NCBI GenBank assembly: GCA_009781675.1
Contig: WQVG01000002.1
Span: forward strand, 62,001-126,000
Direction: 5' to 3'
From: Candidatus Bathycorpusculum acetigenes
GTDB lineage: Archaea; Thermoproteota; Bathyarchaeia; Bathyarchaeales; Bathycorpusculaceae
Length of the DNA stretch: 64,000 nucleotides
A program made the translations under genes and the position numbers. Positions 17,597-27,670 of this stretch are shown here, piece by piece. The notes under the pieces were generated by a model. It made no database searches. It saw only the letters and a list, made by a program, of their open reading frames with translations, and had not been told where the DNA came from. The stretch's first letter is position 1. Every line of letters begins with the position of its first letter.

Positions 17597-17857
17597 ATGA
17601 CATTCTACGTTTACATATTACAATGCACTAACGGCAGCTACTATACCGGCTACACCAAAGATATCGAGAAACGAATGCAACAACACCAAAAGGGCAAAGG
17701 TGCTAGATATACTAAGGCCCACCAGCCTCAAAGGGTAGCATACAGCGAACTTTTTAACACACGTAGCGCAGCTATGAAACGAGAGCGGGAAATTAAAAAA
17801 CTTAGCCATCAACAAAAAACGATATTGATCATTGAACACGATAAAATTAACAAGTAA
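17597..17857 (+). CDS. GIY-YIG nuclease superfamily protein (UPF0213-like)
   Basis: An 86-residue single-domain GIY-YIG protein: YVYILQC (GIY equivalent) and YYTGYTKDIEKR (YIG plus the catalytic Arg), then the conserved HQKGKGARYTK and a C-terminal KREREIKKLSHQQK helix with the metal-binding Glu. These stand-alone proteins are widespread and mostly uncharacterised; DNA end or structure-specific cleavage is presumed. It follows the PD-(D/E)xK-like gene with a 28-base gap and is the last gene before the CRISPR array. Confidence 0.88.
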   Translation: MTFYVYILQCTNGSYYTGYTKDIEKRMQQHQKGKGARYTKAHQPQRVAYSELFNTRSAAMKREREIKKLSHQQKTILIIEHDKINK

Positions 17858-17987
17858 ACCAAAACTTGACTATTGCAACATCTAAAAATTTACTCTACTG
17901 ATATGCATAACAGGTTAAATTTGAAACGGCACATAAGCAGACATGTAAGCATTAGGTGCTACGGAACACTACACTAAACAACCGAAT

Positions 17988-18099
17988 TATATTAACCCGT
18001 GTTTGCTGGATTTCCCTTCCAGACATTATTTCACGTCACAAAAGAAAACAGAAACAGACCCTGCTTCAATCCTTATTTTTGAGTTCCTTTTTGAATCTG
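17988..18099 (-). repeat. Decayed leader-distal CRISPR repeats
   Basis: Two strongly degenerate copies of the array repeat, at about 17988-18024 (retaining TTTGCTGGATTTCCCTTCC) and 18063-18099 (retaining TTCAATCCTTATTTT), lie just beyond the last good repeat. Both have lost the AATCC/GGATT hairpin pairing. The gap between the second one and the array is only 18 bases, which suggests a deletion. Decay at this end is expected for the old, leader-distal end. Confidence 0.75.
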
Positions 18100-18117
18100 C
18101 AACATAAATTTTGCCAC

Positions 18118-21100
18118 GTTCCAATCCTTGTTTTGCTGGATTTCCCTTCCGAACGATTATTGGCGTATACGTTCTTACACCGGCGCTTAGTTTCGATCCT
18201 TGTTTTGCTGGATTTCCCTTTCGGACCGTTGGTTACGTAAAGGAATTTTTAAAGACTTATAAAGTTTCGATCCTTGTTTTGCTGGATTTCCCTTTCGGAC
18301 GGCGGAACCAGCGGCGGCAGGTGCTGCGTAGGCAAAGGGAGGTTTCAATCCTTGTTTTGCTGGATTTCCCTTTCGGACCGGAGGCTTTGTTAACAATCAA
18401 GCTTTTCATAGTGTTTCAATCCTTGTTTTGCTGGATTTCCCTTTCGGACATCTCGATCGTGACTTTGCAATGTTTGAAACCCCGTTTCAATCCTTGTTTT
18501 GCTGGATTTCCCTTTCGGACAGAAAACCATAACCCCCACCAACCCCAACTCCAACAGTTTCAATCCTTGTTTTGCTGGATTTCCCTTTCGGACTACAAAA
18601 CCCATCCTGCACCTAGAGGATCCCGGCGACAGTTTCAATCCTTGTTTTGCTGGATTTCCCTTTCGGACTATTCCTGCTGGCGACTATACTCTTATAGTCG
18701 ATAGTTTCAATCCTTGTTTTGCTGGATTTCCCTTTCGGACTAGGTGTCTGTATTGGTTCTGTGATGGGTGTTGTGTTTCAATCCTTGTTTTGCTGGATTT
18801 CCCTTTCGGACCTATCTCAAGTCTCAACCGTCTTCTATGCAATGGAGTTTCAAGCCTTGTTTTGCTGGATTTCCCTTTCGGACTTGTACAGTCAATTCAG
18901 TCACATTAATTATGTCGAAAACTAGTTTCAATCCTTGTTTTGCTGGATTTCCCTTTCGGACTAGTAGTAATATTCCCGCTGGTAACTCTGAGCCCCTGTT
19001 TCAATCCTTGTTTTGCTGGATTTCCCTTTCGGACCTGAATTCTCATTAACCACCCCTCCGTTTCCAAGTTTCAATCCTTGTTTTGCTGGATTTCCCTTTC
19101 GGACTAGCGGCTGTCTAGGGCTCGATTGCAACACGCAACGTTTCAATCCTTGTTTTGCTGGATTTCCCTTTCGGACGCAGTAATTTTAGCAAACATGCTA
19201 AGCCCAGACGAATGTTTCAATCCTTGTTTTGCTGGATTTCCCTTTCGGACTTCGAGCTTCTCCCTATCAGGATACAACGTATCAATGTTTCAATCCTTGT
19301 TTTGCTGGATTTCCCTTTCGGACTTTCTATACGATTATCCAATATTTTTATATGCTCTCTACAGTTTCAATCCTTGTTTTGCTGGATTTCCCTTTCGGAC
19401 TACTGTCATCCATAATATCGAGAAACTCCTCAAGTTTCAATCCTTGTTTTGCTGGATTTCCCTTTCGGACTGGTCTTCATCGGTTAGAAGCTCATAAACT
19501 CAATAAGTTTCAATCCTTGTTTTGCTGGATTTCCCTTTCGGACTCTCAAAGAAACAGTCGCTGAGAAAACATCTAAAAGTTTCAATCCTTGTTTTGCTGG
19601 ATTTCCCTTTCGGACTGCGGGCATAGATACACCAGCTTCAGTAGACGAGTTTCAATCCTTGTTTTGCTGGATTTCCCTTTCGGACGACTTCTCACCCATA
19701 CCCAACGATGTATACGAAGAGTAGTTTCAATCCTTGTTTTGCTGGATTTCCCTTTCGGACCATAAGTAACAGGCACAAGTGACCAGACACCGTAGTTTCA
19801 ATCCTTGTTTTGCTGGATTTCCCTTTCGGACTGATAGTCTGTTGTTCATCTGGAGAATGTCAATTGTTTCAATCCTTGTTTTGCTGGATTTCCCTTTCGG
19901 ACCTTAAAATCTGCTATCATTATCAACCATGGAGTCAAGTTTCAATCCTTGTTTTGCTGGATTTCCCTTTCGGACGGGGAGAGTCATAAACTCTACACCG
20001 CATTTCCAACACCTAGTTTCAATCCTTGTTTTGCTGGATTTCCCTTTCGGACTACTATCCCTGACGTTATTGTTCGCGGTAAATTGCGCGCTGGCCCGTT
20101 TCAATCCTTGTTTTGCTGGATTTCCCTTTCGGACCAGCATACACAACCTCATACTTAGCGGGTTCAGCCTCGTTTCAATCCTTGTTTTGCTGGATTTCCC
20201 TTTCGGACCTCCGGTTCACTACAAAAATTAGCCAACTTATCCTGTTTCAATCCTTGTTTTGCTGGATTTCCCTTTCGGACCTGTATTCAAGACTCCAAAA
20301 ACTAACCCAATCTTCAGGGTTTCAATCCTTGTTTTGCTGGATTTCCCTTTCGGACTTCTCAAGATTCCTTTTTGTCACTTTAACTTATGATAGTTTCAAT
20401 CCTTGTTTTGCTGGATTTCCCTTTCGGACTGACGACGTCGATAATACCAATTCGAAGCTAAAGGTTTCAATCCTTGTTTTGCTGGATTTCCCTTTCGGAC
20501 TCATACGTCAATACCAAAACTTCCAAAGTTTGCCAGTTTCAATCCTTGTTTTGCTGGATTTCCCTTTCGGACTCCGGTCCTATTCCCGCTGGTACAAATC
20601 TTGCCGCTGGTACTACTTGGACGTTTCAATCCTTGTTTTGCTGGATTTCCCTTTCGGACTAGGGTTAATTCTGCGGCGCCTAAAGTTGTACATTTCATGG
20701 GTTTCAATCCTTGTTTTGCTGGATTTCCCTTTCGGACCAAGTTGAACTATAAGTATTATCCTTCCCCTGAAGAGTTTCAATCCTTGTTTTGCTGGATTTC
20801 CCTTTCTGACAAAGACACTCTGGCTAGCATTGGAAATGCCTTTACAGGGTTTCAATCCTTGTTTTGCTGGATTTCCCTTTCGGACTATCCACGTTCAAAC
20901 GGATTACGTATTTGTTTCGGTAACTGTTTCAATCCTTGTTTTGCTGGATTTCCCTTTCGGACACGTTTAAGTTGGTCAATTAAAATGTCAGCGTTTTGGT
21001 TTCAATCCTTGTTTTGCTGGATTTCCCTTTCGGACTGGTCAACCAGCAATGGCGACAGCGGCTCATTCAAAGAGTTTCAATCCTTGTTTTGCTGGATTTC

Positions 21101-21982
21101 CCTTTCGGACTTACAATACAACCACCAAACACAGCGTCTCCAACAGTTTCAATCCTTGTTTTGCTGGATTTCCCTTTCGGACTATTGTAACGAGATAGAA
21201 CAGATTATACTCACACCGGTTTCAATCCTTGTTTTGCTGGATTTCCCTTTCGGACGAGGCATGACTGTCCTATCATGTATAAGAAACTTGTTTCAATCCT
21301 TGTTTTGCTGGATTTCCCTTTCGGACTAGCGGCCAGCGCGGCATTGCCAAGAGTCAGGTCCAGAGTTTCAATCCTTGTTTTGCTGGATTTCCCTTTCGGA
21401 CTGTAGACGACGAGCACGAAGATTATCATACTGAGGTTTCAATCCTTGTTTTGCTGGATTTCCCTTTCGGACTGGAGCAATCAACAGAGTTAGTGCGAGG
21501 GGGGTTTAGTTTCAATCCTTGTTTTGCTGGATTTCCCTTTCGGACTCTATTAACTACTATACAAAAAAGCATAGATCCGTAGATGTTTCAATCCTTGTTT
21601 TGCTGGATTTCCCTTTCGGACCTGCTTATCAGCGTTCTATGACTCAACTTAAGGAGTTTCAATCCTTGTTTTGCTGGATTTCCCTTTCGGACCAAGAACC
21701 ATAGCGGCTAATGCCGCATTCCCGAGAGTGTTTCAATCCTTGTTTTGCTGGATTTCCCTTTCGGACATGGGCACTCCAAGATCGTCCTTTCGAACTTCTG
21801 TTTCAATCCTTGTTTTGCTGGATTTCCCTTTCGGACCTGGAGGAATATAACTACGCATCGGGCATAACCTCGGTTTCAATCCTTGTTTTGCTGGATTTCC
21901 CTTTCGGACGCTATTTTCGCCGCCATAACGCGCAAACAACCGGTTGTTTCAATCCTTGTTTTGCTGGATTTCCCTTTCGGAC
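18118..21982 (-). CRISPR. Type I-B CRISPR array, 53 repeats, 52 spacers
   Basis: The 37-bp repeat reads GTTTCAATCCTTG...CCCTTTCGGAC on the plus strand, so the crRNA strand is minus and the repeat ends in the canonical ATTGAAAC handle. By hand count there are 53 repeats and 52 spacers, mostly 33-39 nt. The AATCC/GGATT pairing inside the repeat gives a small hairpin for Cas6. Variants are seen at 18118, 18190, 18264 (the leader-distal end), 18847 and 20774. The leader is to the right, next to cas4, and the array is read in the same direction as the cas operon. All long ORFs here (FQSLFCWISLSD and other frames) are repeat artefacts. Confidence 0.98.
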
Positions 21983-22146
21983 AGCCACATTTTTGTTGGT
22001 TATTTTACATTTTAAGGCCGTTTATCAGGCGCTTTTAGGGATAAATATTGTTGTCTTTCGTTTATTGGTCCCTTTATAAGGATAGACCCTTAATTCCTAT
22101 TTAGCTAATAATTAAATCTATTGTAAATATGTTTTATGTTTTCAGC
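21983..22146 (-). promoter_or_regulatory. CRISPR leader with promoter
   Basis: A 164-base AT-rich non-coding stretch lies between the newest repeat (21946-21982) and cas4. On the minus strand a TATA-like TTATAAAG at about 22072-22079, within a CCTTATAAAGG palindrome, would start transcription near 22047 and read into the array. New spacers are expected to be inserted at 21982. The repeat adjoining the leader is intact, while the far end is decayed, which fixes the polarity. Confidence 0.8.
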
Positions 22147-22686
22147 TTATGGACAAATTTTTCGGTAGCAACAGTTTGGGCAACGGTTATCACGTTTTGA
22201 ATATGGCATATCACCTGAAATTATTGTGTGGTTTGTTTTTTGGAGCATACGTAAGGCAATTTGTTTAATTTTTTCATTAATGTATACAGGCACTTCTACT
22301 CTTTCCGTTTTATTAAAAACTACAATCGCCTTGTTGACCTTTTTTCCGGTGTTTTCTTCTGCTAAAATAGCCAGTAACCCGAGTTGAGTTTTTATTGTCG
22401 GACCTATTAGAATATAATCAGAATATTTACGTTCTATTATCAGAATTTCTTTATCTGTCTCTATAGCTTCGTCAATTTTCCCTGAGAACGAATATTTTCT
22501 TGAGTAAAGGAGCCGTTCTGTCTGCTTGATACCGTCTAAGTGGTTTATTTTGTAGTTTTTGTTAGTGGTTGAATATCTGCTGTGAAAAGCGCGACCAGAT
22601 TGAACAGTACCGCGTTTGTCTTCTCTTTGCTCTATACCGAGCACTAACTGAAAGTAGGTGAATCTTGGACAGAATGCATGTTCCAC
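22147..22686 (-). CDS. cas4: CRISPR-associated exonuclease Cas4
   Basis: A RecB-like nuclease that trims prespacers and selects PAM-containing ends. The Fe-S cysteines are in EHAFCPRF and the C-terminal CPNCCYRKIC; the nuclease motif is SGKIDEAI with ILIIERKYS (Asp, ExK). The coordinates use the first canonical codon (GTG), but the frame is open upstream through SKCITVTNA, and ITVTNAVEHAFCPR is what a Cas4 N-terminus should look like. The only upstream candidates are CTG 22716, which overlaps the cas2 TGA, or ATT 22704. It is the last gene of the operon and next to the leader. Confidence 0.93.
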   Translation of the reverse strand: MEHAFCPRFTYFQLVLGIEQREDKRGTVQSGRAFHSRYSTTNKNYKINHLDGIKQTERLLYSRKYSFSGKIDEAIETDKEILIIERKYSDYILIGPTIKTQLGLLAILAEENTGKKVNKAIVVFNKTERVEVPVYINEKIKQIALRMLQKTNHTIISGDMPYSKRDNRCPNCCYRKICP

Positions 22687-22712
22687 TGCATTTGTTACAG
22701 TAATGCACTTAC

Positions 22713-23009
22713 TCAGAGAACCATACTCTCCAATTCATTAGTTACATATTCTTTGTCAAATCCGTGACCGATAATAGTAACTTTTCCAAAGCAGTTCTGG
22801 CATGCTAAAATAAGATATACCGATTCAGTTTCCTCTGTTATCCGTTTGAGATTTTCTATTAGGTCTTTTTTCTGTTGGGAAGATAAAGAACCACAGAAAA
22901 CACTCTTCTGTATACGAACAAATCCTATGTTTTTTAGTGTCTGAATGGTATGTGTTCGGGTTTTGTTGTCAGAAATGTCGTAAACGGCATAGTACATGTT
23001 TTTCTTCAC
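22713..23009 (-). CDS. cas2: CRISPR-associated Cas2
   Basis: A 98-residue ferredoxin-fold protein with YYAVYDISDNKTRTHT (the conserved beta1 Asp) and IGFVRIQKSVFCGSL, standard for Cas2. It forms the Cas1-Cas2 integrase, where it is mainly structural. It starts two bases after the cas1 stop and is followed by cas4 with a possible CTGA overlap. C-terminal extension is absent. Confidence 0.96.
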   Translation of the reverse strand: MKKNMYYAVYDISDNKTRTHTIQTLKNIGFVRIQKSVFCGSLSSQQKKDLIENLKRITEETESVYLILACQNCFGKVTIIGHGFDKEYVTNELESMVL

Positions 23010-23011
23010 AT

Positions 23012-23965
23012 TCAGGTCTCCTTTACGAATATAGCCATTATTTTTCTGCAGTAAAGCCAGCTTTCTTTTTCTACAGTATCAGATGCATCCTGCATGTATG
23101 CGGTAATCACCGCTTTTCGTCCTTCTTTAGATAGGAAAACACCTAACGGTGCATCATCGGAAGACATGAACCAAGAGTCTTTAACTTGTTTTTTTGTAAA
23201 CAATTTCACTACAATACGATCAACTTTAGCCCTAAACAGTTCTATTAGATCAAAAACTAAAGTTGGTTTACCGTAAGAATCAGCATGATATATCCCCGCA
23301 TTTGGGTCTAAACCGCTTAGAATAACAATTTTTTCAACACTTGAATAAGTTATGCCATAAATATAATTGATAATTGCATTAAATTTATCCTGAGCAGGTT
23401 GCCTACTTCTTTCTTTGAAAGCATACTTTTTAGGAAGAATCGAGGAGACTGCGGAAAAATACTCAGCGGCCGCAAAGCCTTCAATTCCCAAAAGGGTCTG
23501 CTTAAAAGAATGGACATATTCCAAGTCGGTTAGGCTTTTTAGGGATTTGTTTATGGCGTTTATAGAGTTGTTTATTGTTTCGTTTGGTGTCTTCCGGTTG
23601 CCCTTGAGATCAACGAGGAATTTTCTTTGTGCTCTGAGTTTATGTGTAACAATGTCTTTGGATATTTTAAACGCTGTAGGCGTGTTTTGGTGCAGATATT
23701 GTTTGCGTCGATACTCAGTTACCCTGCCGGGAGTGCTTACCCAAAATCTTCCAAAGGGTTTGCCAGACCAGTTAGCTAACACAAGTTGAATGTTTTTTTC
23801 TAAACATAGAGCAACCGCTTGGGTGCTAACCAAGGCATTGGCTGTCACTATAATGGCATCAACTTTCTCTGCGGGAATTTCGGTTTTTTCGTTTGATACT
23901 TGAATGATAAAACAGTCATGGTCTCGTTTTAATGTGCTTCCATGTTCACTTATTTCAATTATCAT
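23012..23965 (-). CDS. cas1: CRISPR-associated integrase Cas1
   Basis: A 317-residue Cas1. The catalytic residues are visible as Glu in GIEGFAAAEYF, His in AGIYHADSYGKP and Glu in LVFDLIELFRAKVDRIV. The N-terminal beta domain (IIVTANALVSTQAVALCLEKNIQLVL) is typical. It integrates new spacers at the leader end with Cas2. Its start overlaps the cas6 stop by four bases. Confidence 0.97.
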   Translation of the reverse strand: MIIEISEHGSTLKRDHDCFIIQVSNEKTEIPAEKVDAIIVTANALVSTQAVALCLEKNIQLVLANWSGKPFGRFWVSTPGRVTEYRRKQYLHQNTPTAFKISKDIVTHKLRAQRKFLVDLKGNRKTPNETINNSINAINKSLKSLTDLEYVHSFKQTLLGIEGFAAAEYFSAVSSILPKKYAFKERSRQPAQDKFNAIINYIYGITYSSVEKIVILSGLDPNAGIYHADSYGKPTLVFDLIELFRAKVDRIVVKLFTKKQVKDSWFMSSDDAPLGVFLSKEGRKAVITAYMQDASDTVEKESWLYCRKIMAIFVKET

Positions 23966-24639
23966 AATGTTCGCCTTATAGTGCCAAATCCCTTTGAAAC
24001 GCTCTTGCCTAAACCGATAAAATCTGGCAGATCAACATTCAAAAAGAAACGCGCAGTAAATGCTTCAAAAGAATTCCCATGGGCACCCACACAAAAAGAA
24101 CTAAAAGATACAATAAAAGATTCAATACGATAATCCACAAAAATACCCAACCCTTTAAGACAACTCAAAGTGTTACCAACTATTATCTTTTCCAAAAATG
24201 CTTTTTGTTCTGTGCCATCACAATATTTAAACTCAGAATAATTAGCCTCATTAAGTGCAAGCCAAGGTGTCACAAAATCATAACAGCAAGACACATTACG
24301 CACATGCCAAGTTGATAAATCTAATTCTTGACTGTGAACCCTAAAACTGCCAAGCCTTGTTGAAATATTATCTACAACAGACATCTTAGTCATGAGAATT
24401 TTGGCATAATCCTGAAAACCTAAAATCATCAAGTCATCCTTAACCCGTTTATATTGAATCAATGGATAATGATAAGACCGCTCCGAATGATGATGAAACT
24501 CTGCGTCATCAACAAAGAGACTGCCAAGAAATCCGCGAAGTTTAACAGACGAAATATAGTTCTGATCAGGAACATTAAGCTTAACTCTACAAACTTTAAT
24601 CACATCCGCACTCTGTTGAACCGCTTTCTCAGTACTCAT
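23962..24639 (-). CDS. cas6: CRISPR pre-crRNA endoribonuclease Cas6
   Basis: A 225-residue Cas6-family protein. The N-terminus (KLRGFLGSLFVDDAEFHHHSERSYHYPLIQYK) and the C-terminal glycine-rich loop DFIGLGKSVSKGFGTIRR are the family marks; the His-rich HHHSERSYH stretch may supply the catalytic residue. It resembles the Cas6b branch used by type I-B and should cut within the array repeat to leave the ATTGAAAC 5' handle. It overlaps cas3 and cas1 by four bases each. Confidence 0.88.
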   Translation of the reverse strand: MSTEKAVQQSADVIKVCRVKLNVPDQNYISSVKLRGFLGSLFVDDAEFHHHSERSYHYPLIQYKRVKDDLMILGFQDYAKILMTKMSVVDNISTRLGSFRVHSQELDLSTWHVRNVSCCYDFVTPWLALNEANYSEFKYCDGTEQKAFLEKIIVGNTLSCLKGLGIFVDYRIESFIVSFSSFCVGAHGNSFEAFTARFFLNVDLPDFIGLGKSVSKGFGTIRRTL

Positions 24640-26888
24640 TCATTTTTCACCCATTTATCCAATCCTATTTTTGGATCGTACACACAGTCAAGAGCCTCTT
24701 TTTTAGGCAATAAAATATTCATATCAAGCAATTCTTCATCAAGCATGGCTTCTAAACCATTAATTTTTTTAAGAGAACGAGGCAACTGAGCCACATATCG
24801 TGTATAGAGTTTCTGAGTCTTAATTGCATTTGAAGACAAAAACTGTTGCCTGACTTCATCATAGTCTTGGAGTTTGGGCACAAAAAGCGGATCACCCAAC
24901 TGAGAGGGCAAAGCATTCTTTTTAACAAAATCCCAAACAGCATCAAAATTTAGCCCTCGCATCTTACCATCTAGTTCTTTAGATAGGTTTTTGTTTCTCA
25001 AATTTTCAGCTGAGACCGTTTTATAGTAATCAGGTAATGCCGCATAGAGAGCTATTGAGGAATTAAGTTTAGGAATAAGTATTTTGGATTCTTCTACTTC
25101 AAGTTCACTGTAGGGTTTATAATCAGCGTCAACTCTAAAAACTGTGAGCATCGGATCACTGCATTCACCCTCACGACTAAGGCGCCCCATAGCCTGCACA
25201 ATATTATCCAAAGGTGCCAACTCTCTATACATACGACTAAAACTCACATCCACACCAGCCTCTAAAACCTGCGTCGAAACCACCGTTACAGGTTCCTTAC
25301 CCTGAAGTTTTTCTTGAATAATATTACGCCTATCACATTTTCGTATACCTGAAGATAAATAATGCACATCAGGTTTGAGTACAGATAATTGTTTAAAGAA
25401 ATTCACGGCTTTTCGACGGGTATTAAATAGAAATAAAGTACGCTCATCAACCCCAAGCCGCGCAACTTCGCCGGCGTCTAAAGTATCCCTATATTCTATT
25501 TGTTTTACAGTCATTTGCATATATGTTTCTTCGAACTCTTTGTGAGTTTTCAGTGTGGACAAGTTTTGCAGTTCATCAGGTATAGTAGCACTAACCAAAA
25601 GTATTTTTGTGTTATATTTTATGGTAAGTGTTTTTAGTAAAGCTATGATGTTTGGGAGTAAAACCTTAGGTATTGTCTGAACTTCATCAATTATCAGAAA
25701 GGAATTTTTAAAGGATAACAATTTTTGCTTATCGGCAGGCCTATTTGAATAGAGCACCATTAGCAACCTTTGAGTTGTAGTGATGATTAATTGTTTGTTG
25801 AAAGATTCACGATCGAAATATTCTTTAGTTTTGAAAAATTCATGGTCCTCAGTGTCTTCAATGTCAACATCGAACATGACACTATGATCCGTTGATTGCC
25901 TCTTTTCAAGCAGATTACCAGTAAATTCATGATTATAAACTAGCACCTTCTCAGCATCGTCGTGATTAATAACTGAATCAGCGTATTTTGTGCTAAAGAG
26001 CTTGCCTTCGAAATCATCAGTGAGCGCTAGTAGAGGAGAGAAATAAAAAACCCTCTCAAAACGGTGAGTATCTGAAAGTTTATTGACGATATCTAGAAAC
26101 AGTTTTGTTTTACCTATACCAGTGGGTGCCTTGAGGATTGCTAGATTATCTTGAAAACTATTTTTTGAGAGGATATATTCTTGGAAATTCATTCTAACAT
26201 CGGATAATCGAGAGCATTTTCTTACCAGCACACTTGTGTTAAAATTGATGTTAAAGGCAGGTGATGACCAGTCAAAAAAACTGCCTCGATCAGCTTGAAT
26301 AAGAGCTGAGAATACAGAAGAAAAATCCAAAAACTCCAAAACACAATCACCCTCAGCAATAAAATCCATTTCACTTTGGGGTATTTTCTTAAACCTACGT
26401 AAACATTTATCCCAAGCTAAACCTTTGAATTCTTCACGGTCACTAACCATCTGGCTAAAACGTTGCAAGTTGTCATAGGTACCATTATGACTTTTTTCAA
26501 AACATAACCCTGACTTATCAATGTATTCTAGGCTTTTAGTGAACTGGACAAGTTTTGAGTGATGCCCCGCCACGGCAAAAAGTGCTTGTTTTTGGGAACG
26601 TTTGGATAAAGTTGCGATATTAAGTAGCGTATTAACTGCTAAGGCTGAAAAAATTGCATGCGCCCTAATATAGTCACGATTAATTTGCCCAGTTAAAAAA
26701 AGAAGCTGATAATAGGGGTTAAGTTTACCAATATCATGAAGCAAACCAGCATAAAATGCAGCATCGTCCAAACCCAAACTTATAGTTAACTCTCGGGCTA
26801 TTTGAGCCGTTTTTAGAGAATGCTCAAGCAACCCTGAGTTATTCATAGAATTCTTGGGGCGGGCCCAAAATTCAGATTCATTGATCAT
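24636..26888 (-). CDS. cas3: CRISPR effector helicase-nuclease Cas3
   Basis: The protein (750 residues from this start) has an N-terminal HD nuclease (LEHSLKTAQ, LLHDIGKLNPYYQ, RAHAIFSA, AGHHSKL) and a superfamily 2 helicase: APTGIGKTKL (motif I), IIDEVQTI (motif II, DEVQ instead of DEAH), VSATIPD (III), STQVLEAGVDVSF (V) and QAMGRLSREGE (VI). It degrades the target DNA after Cascade binding. The track starts at GTG 26915; ATG 26888 with GGAG nine bases upstream is preferred and removes the overlap with cas5. The C-terminal domain is typical. Confidence 0.95.
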   Translation of the reverse strand: MINESEFWARPKNSMNNSGLLEHSLKTAQIARELTISLGLDDAAFYAGLLHDIGKLNPYYQLLFLTGQINRDYIRAHAIFSALAVNTLLNIATLSKRSQKQALFAVAGHHSKLVQFTKSLEYIDKSGLCFEKSHNGTYDNLQRFSQMVSDREEFKGLAWDKCLRRFKKIPQSEMDFIAEGDCVLEFLDFSSVFSALIQADRGSFFDWSSPAFNINFNTSVLVRKCSRLSDVRMNFQEYILSKNSFQDNLAILKAPTGIGKTKLFLDIVNKLSDTHRFERVFYFSPLLALTDDFEGKLFSTKYADSVINHDDAEKVLVYNHEFTGNLLEKRQSTDHSVMFDVDIEDTEDHEFFKTKEYFDRESFNKQLIITTTQRLLMVLYSNRPADKQKLLSFKNSFLIIDEVQTIPKVLLPNIIALLKTLTIKYNTKILLVSATIPDELQNLSTLKTHKEFEETYMQMTVKQIEYRDTLDAGEVARLGVDERTLFLFNTRRKAVNFFKQLSVLKPDVHYLSSGIRKCDRRNIIQEKLQGKEPVTVVSTQVLEAGVDVSFSRMYRELAPLDNIVQAMGRLSREGECSDPMLTVFRVDADYKPYSELEVEESKILIPKLNSSIALYAALPDYYKTVSAENLRNKNLSKELDGKMRGLNFDAVWDFVKKNALPSQLGDPLFVPKLQDYDEVRQQFLSSNAIKTQKLYTRYVAQLPRSLKKINGLEAMLDEELLDMNILLPKKEALDCVYDPKIGLDKWVKNE

Positions 26889-26902
26889 ATTTAAGTCTCC
26901 AA

Positions 26903-27670
26903 CTAGAAGAGACACAAAACTTGATTTGAACCATCTATAGAGTAAAATTTGGTCAGGGATAGAGGGGAGTCATAATTTGTAATGTACAAAACAGAAGTTT
27001 TACCGTTTTCAGGAATGGGGATATAGTGACGCAGTACTGCCCTCTTTAATGAGCCTTCGGCAACATAAAGATGCAAATGCCGCTCAACCAATACCTTAGC
27101 TGGAAAATCAGGATGCTTGGCAAAATCGATTCCAGATTTGCTATCCTTTGACTCCATGACTTCATCTAAAACCACAGTAGAAACAAGCGTGTCTTCAGGA
27201 TCAACCGTTTTAACACTGGAGATTTCTCTAGATCGTTGAATTCTTGCGGGACAATATGCATGTCCAAGCATCGGTGAGAACACAAAGTTGTTAGTCTTTA
27301 GTTTATCAATCAAGATTTGGTTTACTTCATCAGTTGACTTTACATAGATTGTGTATTTGGGATTGATGAGTAGTTCAGTTTTGTAGGGTTTAGTTTTGTC
27401 TTCTTTAAGTGAGCGATGGTTTGTGAAAAAGGTACATTTGGAGGTTTGGTTGTTAACTTGAATTCCTACAGTAGTCTTCTCTAGCAGATCAAGATAACCT
27501 TCACTGTATAGGCGGTCAAATGAGTTTGATCGTTTGATTCCAAGCAGAGCACCTAACAGGCCTATCAGAGCACTTTTAGACGGTATGACAGTTACTGTCT
27601 GGTTGGTTGTCACTGATGGGTCTTTGAAGGCTGCAAAGTCTCCTTCAAGGTCGAAGGAGACTATACTCAA
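26903..27670 (-). CDS. cas5: CRISPR Cascade subunit Cas5 (type I-B)
   Basis: A 255-residue RAMP protein starting at TTG that overlaps the cas7 TGA. The N-terminal SFDLEGDFAAFKDPSVTTNQTVTVIPSKSALIGLLGALLGI is the Cas5 signature, with the glycine-containing helix that holds the crRNA 5' handle. The middle carries GHAYCPARIQR, and no catalytic residue is expected because Cas6 is present. It is part of the type I-B effector. Confidence 0.93.
   Translation of the reverse strand: MSIVSFDLEGDFAAFKDPSVTTNQTVTVIPSKSALIGLLGALLGIKRSNSFDRLYSEGYLDLLEKTTVGIQVNNQTSKCTFFTNHRSLKEDKTKPYKTELLINPKYTIYVKSTDEVNQILIDKLKTNNFVFSPMLGHAYCPARIQRSREISSVKTVDPEDTLVSTVVLDEVMESKDSKSGIDFAKHPDFPAKVLVERHLHLYVAEGSLKRAVLRHYIPIPENGKTSVLYITNYDSPLSLTKFYSIDGSNQVLCLF

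Noticed and set aside
18111-22079. Many ORFs with repeated FQSLFCWISLSD, FNPCFAGFPFRT or VRKGNPAKQGLK segments
   Set aside because: These are the three-frame translations, on both strands, of the 37-bp CRISPR repeat and spacers, not proteins.
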